In this document: positions 40,293 through 49,903 of the stretch, piece after piece
Layout: each line of letters begins with the position of its first letter
How positions within the stretch are numbered: position 1 is the first letter of the stretch
Origin: Corynebacterium liangguodongii
GTDB lineage: Bacteria; Actinomycetota; Actinomycetes; Mycobacteriales; Mycobacteriaceae
DNA length: 64,000 nucleotides
Direction of reading: 5' to 3'
Assembly (NCBI RefSeq): GCF_003070865.1
Contig: NZ_CP026948.1
Span: forward strand, 930,001-994,000
The notes under the pieces: generated by a model
Database searches by the model: none
What the model was told of the DNA's origin: nothing
Seen by the model: the letters and a program-made list of their open reading frames with translations, nothing else
Program-made: the position numbers and the translations under genes

Positions 40293-40955
40293 CTAGCGCA
40301 GCATCGCGCCGATAATCTGGCCGAGGTCGCCGATCTGCGCGACCTCCGAGGCGAGGAAGTCCGGCCCGCCGACGCGGCCAACCACGAGCACGAGGTCCGT
40401 GCCCTTAAGCGGGGTAATCGCCAACGTAGTCTCCAACAGCCACCACGATTCCGGTGCCCAGGTGTCGTCCTCCGGGTGGAGGATGCGTGCCGTGGTGACA
40501 TCAACGAGCTGCGGCGTCGTTCCGTCGTCGCCCGGGGCGGCCTGGGACGCGGCTACGCGCACGAGCCCGTCGGGGGTTTCACGCAACACGACGGCCCACG
40601 AGGAGGTCATCGCCTGTGGCATCACCGAGACGAGCTCGGCGGCGGCGGTGACGTCGTGGGTGACCTCCGCGATGCGCGCGAGCATCTGGATCTGCCCGCG
40701 CCTATCGACGGTGCCGGTGAACGGGCGGATCGAATCGACCTCGACGCCGCGAACGGACGCGGCGGCGGTAATAAGGGCGTCGACAAGCGTGCCCGTGGGA
40801 AGCTCGACGACGATGTCATCCGTGACCACGCCCTCGCGGTCCATCTGGACAATGTCCACCGAGCGGATGTCGGCGTCGACCAGCCCGAAGGCCTCCGCGA
40901 GCTCGCCGAGGCTGCCCGGGGTATCCGGCAAGTGGACGCGGATGAGGTAAGACAT
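40293..40955 (-). CDS. ACT-domain amino-acid-binding regulatory-type protein
   Basis: The 220-residue product begins with an ACT domain (YLIRVHLPDTPGSLGELAEAFG, ADIRSVDIVQMDREGVVTDD), a small-molecule, often amino-acid, binding fold. The C-terminal half (AMTSSWAVVLRETPDGLV, GTDLVLVVGRVGGPDF) is GAF-like in size but not firmly recognised. No enzyme is fused. It lies divergent from gatC, a conserved actinobacterial arrangement. ATG 40955 follows TATAAC by 7 nt, so it is probably leaderless. Confidence 0.8.
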   Translation of the reverse strand: MSYLIRVHLPDTPGSLGELAEAFGLVDADIRSVDIVQMDREGVVTDDIVVELPTGTLVDALITAAASVRGVEVDSIRPFTGTVDRRGQIQMLARIAEVTHDVTAAAELVSVMPQAMTSSWAVVLRETPDGLVRVAASQAAPGDDGTTPQLVDVTTARILHPEDDTWAPESWWLLETTLAITPLKGTDLVLVVGRVGGPDFLASEVAQIGDLGQIIGAMLR

Positions 40956-40962
40956 AGGACAA

Positions 40963-40968
40963 GTTATA
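40963..40968 (-). promoter_or_regulatory. -10 element of the ACT-domain gene (leaderless)
   Basis: TATAAC on the minus strand is followed by 7 nt and the ATG at 40955. Confidence 0.65.
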
Positions 40969-41016
40969 TCACCGCCGCTTACACACGCCGCCCACCGGAG
41001 CGTCCGCGCTGTGACG

Positions 41017-41022
41017 TATGAT
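41017..41022 (+). promoter_or_regulatory. -10 element for gatCA
   Basis: TATGAT lies 50 nt before the gatC ATG, giving a short leader with a ribosome site GAAGGGTGG. This contrasts with the leaderless neighbours. Confidence 0.6.
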
Positions 41023-41072
41023 GAGGGGCGTTTATCACACATCATCCGCATTGTTGAAGGGTGGGAACTACC

Positions 41073-41372
41073 ATGTCCGAGATCTCCCGCGACGAGGTAG
41101 CGCGCATCGCGCGCCTCGCACGCATCGCCTTGAGTGAGGAGGAGCTCGACGAGATCGCGCCGCAGCTCGATAGCATCGTCGATGCGGTATCAATGGTCCA
41201 AAAGGTCGACACCAATGGCGTGAGCCCGATGAGCCACCCGCTCTCCATCGACGCAGGAATGCGCGCCGATGTCGAGGCAAAGACGCTCACCCAGGCCCAG
41301 GCGCTCGACCAGGCGCCGGCCGTGGAGGATCACCGCTTTGTCGTCCCGCAGATTCTCGGGGGAGAGGAGTAG
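41073..41372 (+). CDS. gatC: Asp-tRNA(Asn)/Glu-tRNA(Gln) amidotransferase subunit C
   Basis: The 99-residue belt subunit stabilises the GatA-GatB complex. Signatures: ISRDEVARIARLARIALSEEE, the linker VSPMSHPL, and the C-terminal HRFVVPQILGGEE. ATG 41073 is chosen over the in-frame GTG at 41061 because of the ribosome site GAAGGGTGG. gatA starts 6 nt later. gatB lies 5.5 kb downstream, the usual split arrangement in corynebacteria. Confidence 0.95.
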   Translation: MSEISRDEVARIARLARIALSEEELDEIAPQLDSIVDAVSMVQKVDTNGVSPMSHPLSIDAGMRADVEAKTLTQAQALDQAPAVEDHRFVVPQILGGEE

Positions 41373-41378
41373 AGCATC

Positions 41379-42875
41379 ATGACCAACACCATGACTAACT
41401 ACGTCATTCCTGCCGAAGGGCTTATCTCCCTCCCCGCCCACGAGCTGGCGGCCAAGATCCAAGCCGGCGAGGTCACCTCCCGCGAGGTCACCCAGGCGTT
41501 CCTCGACCGCATTGCCGAGACCGACGGCGAGCTCGGCGCGTTCCTCCACGTCAGCGCCTCCTCCGCGCTCGCCGCCGCCGACGCCGTCGACGCACAGGTC
41601 GCCGCCGGCGATCAGCCCGCCTCCGCGCTCGCGGGCGTCCCGCTCGCGCTCAAGGACCTGCTGGTGACCACGGACGCTCCGACGACGGCGGCGTCGAAAA
41701 TGCTCGAGGGCTACTTAAGCCCCTACGACGCCACCGTGGTGGCCAAACTGCGCGCCGCCGGGATCCCGATTATCGGCAAGACCAACCTCGACGAGTTCGC
41801 GATGGGCTCCTCCGGCGAGAACTCCGCCTACAAGCCGACGCGCAACCCGCACGACCTCACCCGCGTGCCCGGCGGCTCCGGCTCCGGCACCGCGGCCGCG
41901 CTCGCCGCGGGCCAGGCCCCGCTCGGCATCGGTACCGATACCGGCGGATCCATCCGCCAGCCCGCCTCCTTGACCGGCACCGTCGGCGCGAAGCCGACCT
42001 ACGGCGGGGTATCCCGCTACGGCGTGATCGCCAACGCGTCCTCGCTGGACCAGGTGGGCCCCTGCGCCAACAACGTGCTCGACACCGCGCTGCTGCACGA
42101 GATCATCGCCGGGCACGACCCCTTCGACGCTACCTCGGTCGAGCGCGAGGTCCCGCCCGTGGTTGCCGCGGCGAGGGAGGGCGCCAGCGGGGATCTGCGC
42201 GGAGTGAAGATCGGCCGGGTCAAGCAGTTCTCCCGCCCCGGCACCCAAGACGGCGTCAACGAGGTCGTTGAGGCCGCGTTCGCGCAGCTGGAGTCCCAGG
42301 GAGCCGAGATCATCGAGGCCGACTGCCCAAACTTCGACCACGTGATGGGCGCCTACTACCTCATCCAAACCTCCGAGGTCTCCTCCAACCTGGCGCGCTT
42401 CGACGGCATGCGCTACGGGCAGCGGCGCGGCGACGACGGCACCCGCTCCGCCGAGGAGGTCATGGCGCTCACCCGCGGCGAGGGCTTCGGTGAAGAGGTC
42501 AAGCGCCGCATCATCCTGGGCACCTACGCGCTCTCCGTCGGCTACTACGACGCCTACTACCTCCAGGCGCAGCGCATCCGCACCCTTGTTGCGGCCGACT
42601 TCGCCCGCGCCTTTGAAGGCGTTGACATCATCGCCGGCCCGGCGGTGCCCACCACGGCCTTCCCGCTCGGGGAGAAGGTGGAAGACCCGCTCGCGATGTA
42701 CAACTTCGACCTGTTTACCCTGCCCCTCAACCTCGCCGGCCTGCCGGGCATGTCGGTTCCGGCGGGGCTCGCCCCGGATACGAACCTGCCCGTTGGGCTG
42801 CAGCTCATCGCCCCGGCGTTTTGCGACGACAGGATCTACCGCGTCGGTGCGGCCTTTGAAGCCGGGCGCCGCTAA
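41379..42875 (+). CDS. gatA: Asp-tRNA(Asn)/Glu-tRNA(Gln) amidotransferase subunit A
   Basis: The 498-residue amidase releases ammonia from glutamine for GatB. The Ser-cisSer-Lys triad is visible: Lys in [10 protein letters not shown], cis-Ser in [14 protein letters not shown] and the nucleophile Ser in [13 protein letters not shown]. The length is normal. It needs GatC and GatB to convert misacylated Glu-tRNA(Gln) or Asp-tRNA(Asn). Its end overlaps the beginning of the following transporter gene by at least 20 nt. Confidence 0.97.
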   Translation: MTNTMTNYVIPAEGLISLPAHELAAKIQAGEVTSREVTQAFLDRIAETDGELGAFLHVSASSALAAADAVDAQVAAGDQPASALAGVPLALKDLLVTTDAPTTAASKMLEGYLSPYDATVVAKLRAAGIPIIGKTNLDEFAMGSSGENSAYKPTRNPHDLTRVPGGSGSGTAAALAAGQAPLGIGTDTGGSIRQPASLTGTVGAKPTYGGVSRYGVIANASSLDQVGPCANNVLDTALLHEIIAGHDPFDATSVEREVPPVVAAAREGASGDLRGVKIGRVKQFSRPGTQDGVNEVVEAAFAQLESQGAEIIEADCPNFDHVMGAYYLIQTSEVSSNLARFDGMRYGQRRGDDGTRSAEEVMALTRGEGFGEEVKRRIILGTYALSVGYYDAYYLQAQRIRTLVAADFARAFEGVDIIAGPAVPTTAFPLGEKVEDPLAMYNFDLFTLPLNLAGLPGMSVPAGLAPDTNLPVGLQLIAPAFCDDRIYRVGAAFEAGRR

Positions 42876-44175
42876 CGCCCGGATCCTCGCGGCGCTCGCC
42901 GCGGGGTACTTCCTGATCATGATCGATCAGGGCCTCATGCCGGTGCTCGCCCCGCACCTGCCCTACCCTGCCCGCGAGGCCGTCTGGCTCACCAGCGCCT
43001 ACCTCATCTGCGCGGTCGTGCCCATGCCGCTGGCTGGCAGGCTCGGCGACAGGTTCGGGCAGCGCCGGGTGTTTGTCGTCGGCATGGCACTCTACGCGGC
43101 CGGCCTCGCGGCGGCCGCCGCCTCGCTCTCGCTCGGCTGGCTCGTCGCCGCCCGCGCGGTGCAAGGCATCGGTTCCGCGGTGTTCATGCCGCAGGCGTTC
43201 GGGCTGATCAGCAGGGTCTTTCCCGCGAGCGGGCGGGGCCCGGCCTTTGCCGCGTGGGGGGTGGTCGGCTCGGTCGGCTCGCTGCTCGGGCCAGTCCTCG
43301 GAGGGGTTGTCGTCGAGTCGGGGTGGCGCGTCGCCTTCGCCGTGCAGGCCGGGTTCGCGGCGTGCGTCGCCGCGGCGGCGCTCGTGTGGCTGCCGCGGCT
43401 TCCCACCTCGCCCGCGCGTATCGACGCCTCCTCCACCGCACTGTCCTTCATCGGGCTCGGGTCCCTCGTGTACGGAATCCAGTTCCTTGAACCGGCGGCC
43501 GTGGGCGTCGGAGCCGTGGTACTCGCGGTGTTTTGTGCTCTCCAATTCAGGCGCCGCGGCGATGCGTTCGTGCCGGTGCGCCTATTTGCGGACGGTAACT
43601 TCGCCGCCGGCGTCTTAGGTGTCGCCGCGATGGGTTTTGCAGTGGCTTCGATGTTTATTCCGGTGATGTATTGGCTGCAGGGGGCGGCGGGGGTGGCGTC
43701 GTCACGCGCGGGCCTCGTGGCGGTGCCGATGTCGCTCGTGGCCATGGTGCTCACGCCGCTTGCGGGCAGGCTGAGCGAGCGCATGGACCCGCGCGTGCTC
43801 ACGGCTGCCGGGTTCGGGTTCATGCTCGCCGGGCTGGGCGCGGCGTGGTGGGTCATGGCCGTAGGAGCCAAGGCGGGGTGGCTCGCGGGAGCGACCGCGC
43901 TGCTCGGCGTGGGCAGCGCGCTGTTTTGGGCGCCAAACGCGGCCACGACCATGCGCCGGATTCCGGCTGAGGCGGCGAGCGCCGCCAGCGGGGTTTATAA
44001 CACGGTGCGCCAGCTCGGCTCCGTCACAGGCGTTGCGCTCGTGGGCCTCGTGCTTGCCTCCGGTCCCGTCGAGAGCTCCGCGCCCGCGGCGGTGGTGGTC
44101 GTTGCCGCGTCGATGATCTTCGGGCTTTTCACCGTGTTGCTGCTGCGCAGGGACGTGGGGGCGAAAAACGGCTAG
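42856..44175 (+). CDS. major facilitator superfamily (DHA2-like) exporter
   Basis: About 439 residues with many hydrophobic segments. It contains MFS motif A variant [17 protein letters not shown] and the antiporter motif C-like [18 protein letters not shown] in helix 5, suggesting a drug or metabolite exporter. I took TTG 42856; an in-frame GTG at 42847 is also possible. Both lie inside gatA, so translation is coupled to it. The N terminus ([19 protein letters not shown]) starts directly in the first helix. Its TAG stop begins the -10 element of pfkA. Substrate unknown. Confidence 0.85.
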   Translation: MKPGAANARILAALAAGYFLIMIDQGLMPVLAPHLPYPAREAVWLTSAYLICAVVPMPLAGRLGDRFGQRRVFVVGMALYAAGLAAAAASLSLGWLVAARAVQGIGSAVFMPQAFGLISRVFPASGRGPAFAAWGVVGSVGSLLGPVLGGVVVESGWRVAFAVQAGFAACVAAAALVWLPRLPTSPARIDASSTALSFIGLGSLVYGIQFLEPAAVGVGAVVLAVFCALQFRRRGDAFVPVRLFADGNFAAGVLGVAAMGFAVASMFIPVMYWLQGAAGVASSRAGLVAVPMSLVAMVLTPLAGRLSERMDPRVLTAAGFGFMLAGLGAAWWVMAVGAKAGWLAGATALLGVGSALFWAPNAATTMRRIPAEAASAASGVYNTVRQLGSVTGVALVGLVLASGPVESSAPAAVVVVAASMIFGLFTVLLLRRDVGAKNG

Positions 44176-44178
44176 GGT
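44173..44178 (+). promoter_or_regulatory. -10 element of pfkA embedded in the upstream stop codon
   Basis: TAGGGT starts with the TAG stop of the exporter gene and ends 7 nt before the pfkA ATG at 44186. Confidence 0.6.
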
Positions 44179-44185
44179 TGAAGCC

Positions 44186-45217
44186 ATGAAACTTGCCACA
44201 CTCACCTCCGGCGGAGATTGCCCGGGGCTCAACGCTGTGATCCGCGGAATCGTGCGCACCGCCAGCTCCCAGTACGGCTCCACGGTGGTGGGCTACGAGG
44301 ACGGCTGGGTCGGGCTCATCGAGGACCGCCGGGTCGACCTTTACGACGACGCGTTCATCGACTCCATCCTCCTGCGCGGCGGCACCATCTTGGGCACCGG
44401 CCGCCTCCACCCGGACAAGTTTAAGGCCGGGCTAGAGACAATCAAGCGCAATCTTGATGACGCCGGGGTCGACGCCCTCATCCCCATCGGCGGGGAGGGC
44501 ACGCTCAAGGGTGCGAAGTGGCTCTCGGACAACGGCGTCCCCGTCGTCGGTGTGCCCAAGACCATTGACAACGACGTCGCCGCGACCGACTACACCTTTG
44601 GCTTCGACACCGCTGTCTCGGTGGCCACCGACGCGATCGATCGCCTCCACACCACGGCGGAGTCGCACAACCGCATCCTCATCGTCGAGGTGATGGGCCG
44701 CCACGTCGGCTGGATCGCGCTGCACGCCGGCATGGCCGGAGGGGCGCACTACACCGTGATCCCGGAGCAACCATTCGACATCGCCGAGATGTGCAAGGCG
44801 ATGGAGCGCCGCTTCCAGATGGGGGAGAAATACGGCATCATCGTCGTCGCCGAAGGGGCTGTGCCCAAGGAGGGCACCATGGACGCCGGGCTAGGGGAGG
44901 AAGACGAGTTCGGCCACAAGACATTCAACGGCATGGGCCAGATTATTGGCGACGAAATTAAAAAGCGCCTCGGCTACGACGTGCGCACCACCGTCCTCGG
45001 CCACATCCAGCGCGGCGGCACGCCCACCGCCTACGACCGCGTGCTGGCCACCCGCTACGGGGTCAACGCCGCGCGCGCCGCCCACGAGGGGAACTTCGAT
45101 ACCTGCGTGGCGCTCCACGGCGAACACATCGAGCTCGTCCCTCTCGCCGATGCCGTCGCGCACCTCAAGCAGGTCCCGGAGGGGCGCTACCGCACCGCGC
45201 GGACCATGTTCGGCTAG
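44186..45217 (+). CDS. pfkA: 6-phosphofructokinase
   Basis: The 343-residue enzyme phosphorylates fructose 6-phosphate, committing carbon to glycolysis. It has the donor loop [15 protein letters not shown], the catalytic region [38 protein letters not shown] and [15 protein letters not shown]. The GGEGTLKGA sequence has Gly-Glu-Gly rather than Gly-Asp-Gly, which is seen in both ATP- and PPi-type actinobacterial enzymes; the donor is most likely ATP, given the corynebacterial context. It appears to have its own leaderless promoter. Confidence 0.95.
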   Translation: MKLATLTSGGDCPGLNAVIRGIVRTASSQYGSTVVGYEDGWVGLIEDRRVDLYDDAFIDSILLRGGTILGTGRLHPDKFKAGLETIKRNLDDAGVDALIPIGGEGTLKGAKWLSDNGVPVVGVPKTIDNDVAATDYTFGFDTAVSVATDAIDRLHTTAESHNRILIVEVMGRHVGWIALHAGMAGGAHYTVIPEQPFDIAEMCKAMERRFQMGEKYGIIVVAEGAVPKEGTMDAGLGEEDEFGHKTFNGMGQIIGDEIKKRLGYDVRTTVLGHIQRGGTPTAYDRVLATRYGVNAARAAHEGNFDTCVALHGEHIELVPLADAVAHLKQVPEGRYRTARTMFG

Positions 45218-45232
45218 TTCATCTGGCGGGAC

Positions 45233-45238
45233 TAAGAT
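45233..45238 (+). promoter_or_regulatory. -10 element of the bile-acid-family transporter (leaderless)
   Basis: TAAGAT is followed by 8 nt and the ATG at 45247. Confidence 0.6.
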
Positions 45239-45246
45239 TCCGCCTT

Positions 45247-46188
45247 ATGGAAGCATCTCAGGAAGACCGCTCAGCATACCTCGCCGCCCTTGGCTTTCCC
45301 CTTCTCGTCATCGCCGGAGGTGCTCTCGGCTACCTCGCCCCAGCCGCCGTCGAGCCCATCTCGGGGTGGACCACCTGGCTGCTCGGCATCGTCATGTTCG
45401 GGATGGGGCTGACCCTACGCCCGGCCGATTTCGCGCTCGTGGCCCGGCGCCCCCTGCCGGTGCTCATTGGCGTGGTGGCGCAGTTCGTCATCATGTCGGC
45501 GCTCGCGGTCGTCGTCACGCTGCTGTTACGCCTGCCGCCGGAAGTCGCGGCAGGGGTCATCCTCGTCGGCTGCGCGCCGGGTGGGACCTCCTCAAACGTC
45601 GTGAGCTACCTCGCGCGTGGCGACGTCGCACTCTCCGTCACCATGACATCCATCTCCACCTTGCTCGCGCCGCTTGTGATCCCGGTGCTCACCCTTTGGC
45701 TCGCCGGCGAATACATGCCGGTCAGCGCCTCGTCGATGGCGCTGTCCATCCTGCGCATGGTTTTCCTCCCCGTCGTCGCCGGGTTGCTACTCCGTCTCGT
45801 CGTGCCGAAGGCCATCGAGGCCGTGCTGCCCGCACTGCCGTGGGTCTCCGTCGTGGCGATCTCGCTGATCGTCGCCATCGTCGTCTTCGGCTCCCGCGAC
45901 AAGATCGTGCAGGCGGGGCTCATCGTGCTGGCCGCTGTTGTGATCCACAACGCCCTCGGTTACGCGCTGGGCTACGCTACGGGTCGACTGTCCCGCCAGC
46001 CCGAGCCCGTCGCACGCACCATGGCCATCGAGGTGGGCATGCAGAACTCCGGGCTCGCCGCCACGCTGGCCGGGGCCTACCTCAGCCCGCTCGCCGCGCT
46101 GCCCGGGGCGGTTTTCTCGGTATGGCACAACCTCTCCGGAGCCCTGCTCGTCCTCATCGCGCGGCGCGTAGACTACTCCCATGACTGA
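45247..46188 (+). CDS. bile acid:Na+ symporter (BASS) family transporter
   Basis: The 313-residue product has about nine hydrophobic helices and the BASS signatures MFGMGLTLRPADFALVARRP, VGCAPGGTSSNVVSYLARGD and VEVGMQNSGLAATLA-type sequence (residues near 270). The two crossed broken helices of the family carry sodium. In bacteria such proteins move keto acids, pantoate or other organic anions; the substrate here is unknown. The last 8 nt overlap the start of the acetyltransferase gene. Confidence 0.88.
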   Translation: MEASQEDRSAYLAALGFPLLVIAGGALGYLAPAAVEPISGWTTWLLGIVMFGMGLTLRPADFALVARRPLPVLIGVVAQFVIMSALAVVVTLLLRLPPEVAAGVILVGCAPGGTSSNVVSYLARGDVALSVTMTSISTLLAPLVIPVLTLWLAGEYMPVSASSMALSILRMVFLPVVAGLLLRLVVPKAIEAVLPALPWVSVVAISLIVAIVVFGSRDKIVQAGLIVLAAVVIHNALGYALGYATGRLSRQPEPVARTMAIEVGMQNSGLAATLAGAYLSPLAALPGAVFSVWHNLSGALLVLIARRVDYSHD

Positions 46189-46753
46189 GCACGCGGTGGT
46201 GATGGAAAACGCGCTGGTCCGGCTCGAGCCCCTGGGCGGTGCGCACGCCGAGGACCTGCGCGCCGCCGTCGGGGACCTGGGGAAGACGTGGTACGTCGAC
46301 CACGTTCCCGCGCCTGAAGGGGTCGCCGCCCAGATCGAGTTCTTGCTCGGCAGCGACAACTACGTTCCGTGGGCAGTCATCGACCGCGCGGCCGGGCGCG
46401 CCGTAGGCCTGACCTGCATGTACAACATCGACGACCACAACCGGCACTGCGAGTTGGGCTACACCTGGCTGAGTACGAAGGCACAGGGAAGCGGTATCAA
46501 CGCGGCGCTCAAGCTCCTCGTGCTCACCCGCGCCTTCGAGGAGCTCGGCTTCATCCGCGCGGAGTTTCGCTGCCACGCCATGAACTGGCAGTCGCGCCGG
46601 GCCTTAGAGAAGCTCGGCGCCACCTACGAGGGCACCTTGCGTCGCCAGCGCATCATGAACAACGGCACTGTGCGCGACTCCTGCATCTACTCCATCCTGG
46701 ATTACGAGTGGCCGACCGTGAAGTGCGGTCTGGAGGCGCGGGTCGGGAGGTAG
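46181..46753 (+). CDS. GNAT family acetyltransferase (RimJ/RimL-like)
   Basis: The 190-residue product has the RimJ/RimL fold: LVRLEPLGGAHAEDLRAA at the N terminus, VGLTCMYNIDDHNRHCELGY, TKAQGSGINAALKLLVL (acetyl-CoA loop region) and NWQSRRALEKLGATYEGTLR. It probably acetylates a small molecule or protein N terminus. ATG 46181 lies 6 nt after TAGACT (46169-46174), which is inside the upstream transporter gene. Confidence 0.87.
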   Translation: MTEHAVVMENALVRLEPLGGAHAEDLRAAVGDLGKTWYVDHVPAPEGVAAQIEFLLGSDNYVPWAVIDRAAGRAVGLTCMYNIDDHNRHCELGYTWLSTKAQGSGINAALKLLVLTRAFEELGFIRAEFRCHAMNWQSRRALEKLGATYEGTLRRQRIMNNGTVRDSCIYSILDYEWPTVKCGLEARVGR

Positions 46754-46762
46754 TCACTCTCT

Positions 46763-46866
46763 TGCGGGTGTTCTAGACGGGAAGGGGGGTTGGGGGGGTG
46801 TTTTGGGGTGTTGGGTGGTGTTCCGGTCTAGGTTGTCGTCGGTTGAGTGAGAGAGGAACGCCCGCA
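46763..46866. repeat. inverted repeat flanking a G-rich tract upstream of gatB
   Basis: TGCGGGTGTTC (46763-46773) is complementary to GAACGCCCGCA (46856-46866) with one G-T wobble. The arms enclose the G-rich tract at 46784-46815. Confidence 0.5.
46784..46815 (+). other. G-quadruplex-forming motif
   Basis: Four G runs (6, 7, 4 and 3 bases) are separated by loops of 2, 6 and 4 nt, fitting the standard G3+N1-7 quadruplex pattern. It lies in the non-coding strand about 90 nt upstream of the gatB promoter and just after the acetyltransferase gene. Confidence 0.75.
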
Positions 46867-46901
46867 TAGTATGCGAAGGCCGAACACGCGCGCCCGAGAA
46901 C

Positions 46902-46907
46902 TACACT
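46902..46907 (+). promoter_or_regulatory. -10 element of gatB (leaderless)
   Basis: TACACT is followed by 7 nt and the ATG at 46915. Confidence 0.65.
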
Positions 46908-46914
46908 GTAGGCC

Positions 46915-48414
46915 ATGACTGCCTATGACCTGATGGATTTTGACGACGTCCTGGAGAAATACGACCCGGTGATGGGTCTGGAGGTGCACGTCGAGCTGGC
47001 GACGGAGACGAAGATGTTCTCCACCTCGTCCGCGCACTTCGGCGCGGAGCCGAACACCAATATTGACCCGGTCTCCCTCGGCCTGCCGGGCGCGCTGCCC
47101 GTCGTCAACGCCAAGGGCGTGGAGTGGGCCATCAAGATCGGCCTGGCGCTGAACTGCACGATCGCGGAGAGCTCCCGGTTCGCGCGGAAGAACTACTTCT
47201 ATCCGGACCAGCCGAAGAACTACCAGATCTCCCAGTACGACGAGCCGATCGCCTTTGATGGCTACCTCGACGTCGTCCTCGAGGACGGCACCGAGTGGCG
47301 CGTGGAAATTGAGCGCGCGCACATGGAGGAAGACACAGGCAAGCTCACGCACCTAGGCTCGGCGTCGGGCCGCATCACGGGGGCCACCGCGTCGCTGGTG
47401 GATTGCAACCGCGCGGGCGTGCCGCTCATTGAGATCGTCACCAAGCCGATCATCGGTGCAGGCGAGCGCGCTCCCGAGGTGGCCAAGGCCTACGTCGGCG
47501 CGCTGCGCGAGCTGGTCAAGGCGCTCGGGGTGTCCGACGCGCGTATGGACCAGGGCTCGATGCGTTGCGACGCCAACGTCTCGCTGCGTCCCATCGGCCA
47601 GGAAAAGTTTGGCACCCGCACCGAGACGAAGAACATCAACTCTCTGAGATCTGTCGAGCAGGCGGTGCGCTTCGAAATGCAGCGCCAGGCCTACGTGCTC
47701 GACCACGGCGGCGAAATTGTCCAGGAGACGCGCCACTACCAGGAAAAGGATGGTTCCACCTCGAAGGGGCGGCCGAAGGAGGAGGCCTCCGACTACCGCT
47801 ACTTCAACGATCCGGACCTGCCACCGGTCATCGCCCGCCCCGAGTGGGTCGAAGAGATCCGGGCGACGCTGCCGGAGCTGCCGTGGGTGCGCCGTGCGCG
47901 CATCCAGGAGGAGTGGCAGCTGCCGGAGAAGGAGTTCCGCGACCTTATCAACGCCGGGGCGCTCGACCTCGTCGTCGACACGGTCGAAGCGGGCGCAACC
48001 CCGGACGAGGCGCGCGCCTGGTGGGTCTCCTACATTACTGCGAAGGCCAACGAACAGGGCAAGGACCTAGACGCCATCGGAGTCACCCCGCGGGATGTGG
48101 CGCGGGTGGTCGATCTGGTCAAGGAGGGCAAGCTCACCACGAAACTGGGCCGACAGGCGATCGATGGCGTCATTGCGGGCGAGGGGAGCGTCGACGAGGT
48201 CGTCGCAAAGCGAGGGCTCGAGGTCGTGCGTGACGACGCCGCCATCGAGCGCGCCGTCGACGACGCGCTGGCCGCCAACCCGGACATCGTGGAGAAGTAC
48301 CGCGCCGGGAACAAGAAGGTGACCGGCGCGATCGTCGGCGCAGTGATGAAGGCGACCCAGGGCAAGGCGGACCCGGGCCAGGTGAACAAGCTCATCGCCC
48401 AGAAGCTGAGCTAG
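46915..48414 (+). CDS. gatB: Asp-tRNA(Asn)/Glu-tRNA(Gln) amidotransferase subunit B
   Basis: The 499-residue kinase/tRNA-binding subunit has [48 protein letters not shown] and the C-terminal YqeY-like tail ending in [12 protein letters not shown]. With GatC and GatA from 41-43 kb it makes Gln-tRNA(Gln) or Asn-tRNA(Asn). Its TAG shares the palindrome CTAG with the stop of the convergent membrane protein gene. Confidence 0.97.
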   Translation: MTAYDLMDFDDVLEKYDPVMGLEVHVELATETKMFSTSSAHFGAEPNTNIDPVSLGLPGALPVVNAKGVEWAIKIGLALNCTIAESSRFARKNYFYPDQPKNYQISQYDEPIAFDGYLDVVLEDGTEWRVEIERAHMEEDTGKLTHLGSASGRITGATASLVDCNRAGVPLIEIVTKPIIGAGERAPEVAKAYVGALRELVKALGVSDARMDQGSMRCDANVSLRPIGQEKFGTRTETKNINSLRSVEQAVRFEMQRQAYVLDHGGEIVQETRHYQEKDGSTSKGRPKEEASDYRYFNDPDLPPVIARPEWVEEIRATLPELPWVRRARIQEEWQLPEKEFRDLINAGALDLVVDTVEAGATPDEARAWWVSYITAKANEQGKDLDAIGVTPRDVARVVDLVKEGKLTTKLGRQAIDGVIAGEGSVDEVVAKRGLEVVRDDAAIERAVDDALAANPDIVEKYRAGNKKVTGAIVGAVMKATQGKADPGQVNKLIAQKLS

Positions 48415-49823
48415 CCTTTCTTCTCTGGGCTCTCTGGGCTCTCTGGGCTCTCCGAGCCGTAGATGGAGTCGTAGGCCTCCCAGGCGATCGTGCTCCCGCT
48501 GGAGGGGGAGGGGGCGCCGTCGTAGTGCTCGGAGGAGGGGTCGAGGGCGGGGGCATCGGTAAGTTCGAAGTCGCACTCCGAGTCGGCATCGAGGTCGGCG
48601 GCAACGCCCTCTTGCACTGTGTGCCACAGCTCGTTGTCGTCGATGTGCGAGGACGTGGCGAGCTTCTCCACCTCGGCGCGCTGCGTGCTCGTAAGGTCGT
48701 CCTCCCCGGGGTCGAGGGCTTGTCCGGCAAGCGCCGTGAGGCGCTCGCGGCGCTGCGTCTCCTCCTTGATCTCGTCGCGGTGCGTGGCCCAGGCGTAGAC
48801 CATCACGACGATGACCGCCATGCCGAGGTAGCCGATGACGGGGTAGACCCAGCTAAGCAGGTCCGCGAAGCCGATGAAGGACAGCGCGAAGCCGATGAGC
48901 ACGACCGTGAAGTAAATGGGGCGGAAGCGCTGCGGCTTGCTGGCGGAGAGCCGGCGGGCCATGCCGTAGAACATGCCGACGGCGGTGTTGTAGATCATGA
49001 GGTAGATGATCAGCGAAATGGCCACGCCGACGGCGGGGTGCATGTTGTCGAAGACCTTGAGCAGCGGCAGGTCGGCACCGAAGACGCCCTCCATGTTGGC
49101 GAAAATCACGAACGCCAAGATGACGAGCATGATGGCGAAGACGATCCCGCCGATCAGCCCGCCGAGACCGGCCTTGCCGGGGTTGAGCTCGGAGCCGGCG
49201 ATGACGAGGATCATGGACACGCCCACGAGGATGCACAGCGCCGCGTAGTTAAGCGCCGAGAGGAACCAGCTATTGCCCACGCCCGCGGCGGAGGAGTTCT
49301 GCAGGGAGAGCTCGTTGAGCGCGCCGAAATCCGACGGCATGTTGACGATGGTGACCATGAGCGCGCCGATGACGGCGATGATGAGCAGCGGGGTGATGGC
49401 CGAGATGACGCCTGTGAGCTTGTCGACGTCGAGGAAGCCCGAGGCGATGAGCGCGAGCGTCATGATGACGGCGCCGACCCAGGTGGGGAAGCCGAATTGT
49501 TGCTCGAGGTTGGATCCGGCTCCCGCGACCATGACGAAGCCGATGGAGAAGAGGGTGAACATCGTGGCGATGTCCATGAACCCGGCGACGATGGGGCGGG
49601 AGACGGATGTGAACACGGCGCTGTGGTCGTCCGCAAGGTAGTAAGACCCCTGCTGGAACAAGATCGTTCCGACGACGACGATGGCCAGGCCCGCGACGAT
49701 GGTGCCGGCGAAGCCCCAATACCCGAAGGAGAGAAAGTACTGGATGGTCTCTTGGCCAGAGGCGAAGCCGGCGCCGACGAGCAGGCCGACGAAGGCGAGG
49801 GCGACTTTAATCGAATGGCTCAT
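48411..49823 (-). CDS. YkvI-like membrane protein, downstream copy of a tandem pair
   Basis: The 470-residue product has about eleven hydrophobic segments beginning [20 protein letters not shown], whose GAGFASGQE element is typical of the YkvI/amino-acid-permease-like family. A cytosolic acidic tail of about 110 residues ends in a threefold Ser-Pro-Glu repeat. The protein is nearly identical to the product of 49904-51322 through the membrane part but not in the tail. Sodium-coupled uptake of an amino acid or similar solute is plausible, but the substrate is unknown. Confidence 0.85.
   Translation of the reverse strand: MSHSIKVALAFVGLLVGAGFASGQETIQYFLSFGYWGFAGTIVAGLAIVVVGTILFQQGSYYLADDHSAVFTSVSRPIVAGFMDIATMFTLFSIGFVMVAGAGSNLEQQFGFPTWVGAVIMTLALIASGFLDVDKLTGVISAITPLLIIAVIGALMVTIVNMPSDFGALNELSLQNSSAAGVGNSWFLSALNYAALCILVGVSMILVIAGSELNPGKAGLGGLIGGIVFAIMLVILAFVIFANMEGVFGADLPLLKVFDNMHPAVGVAISLIIYLMIYNTAVGMFYGMARRLSASKPQRFRPIYFTVVLIGFALSFIGFADLLSWVYPVIGYLGMAVIVVMVYAWATHRDEIKEETQRRERLTALAGQALDPGEDDLTSTQRAEVEKLATSSHIDDNELWHTVQEGVAADLDADSECDFELTDAPALDPSSEHYDGAPSPSSGSTIAWEAYDSIYGSESPESPESPEKKG
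48422..48448. repeat. 9-bp tandem repeat, three copies
   Basis: TCTCTGGGC is repeated three times without change at the extreme 3' end of the membrane protein gene. On the minus strand it encodes the SPE repeats of the C terminus, and it can expand or contract without changing frame. Confidence 0.8.
49335..49660. repeat. 326-bp block identical to 50834-51159
   Basis: Base-by-base comparison shows no difference from position 50834-51159 (offset 1499), including synonymous positions, although sequence on both sides differs. Other identical stretches occur at 49741-49802 versus 51240-51301 and around 48920-49007. Confidence 0.9.
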
Positions 49824-49903
49824 ATTTATGTCCCGTGGGGTACGCGAAGATTAAGGTTTTTCGAATGCGTACCCGAGGGTAGCAAAACGTCGACACGTGG
49901 CCC

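Noticed and set aside
40152..41021. Continuation of the restored TetR frame to 41021
   Set aside because: This stretch is antisense to the ACT-domain gene and loses TetR character after about 40151.
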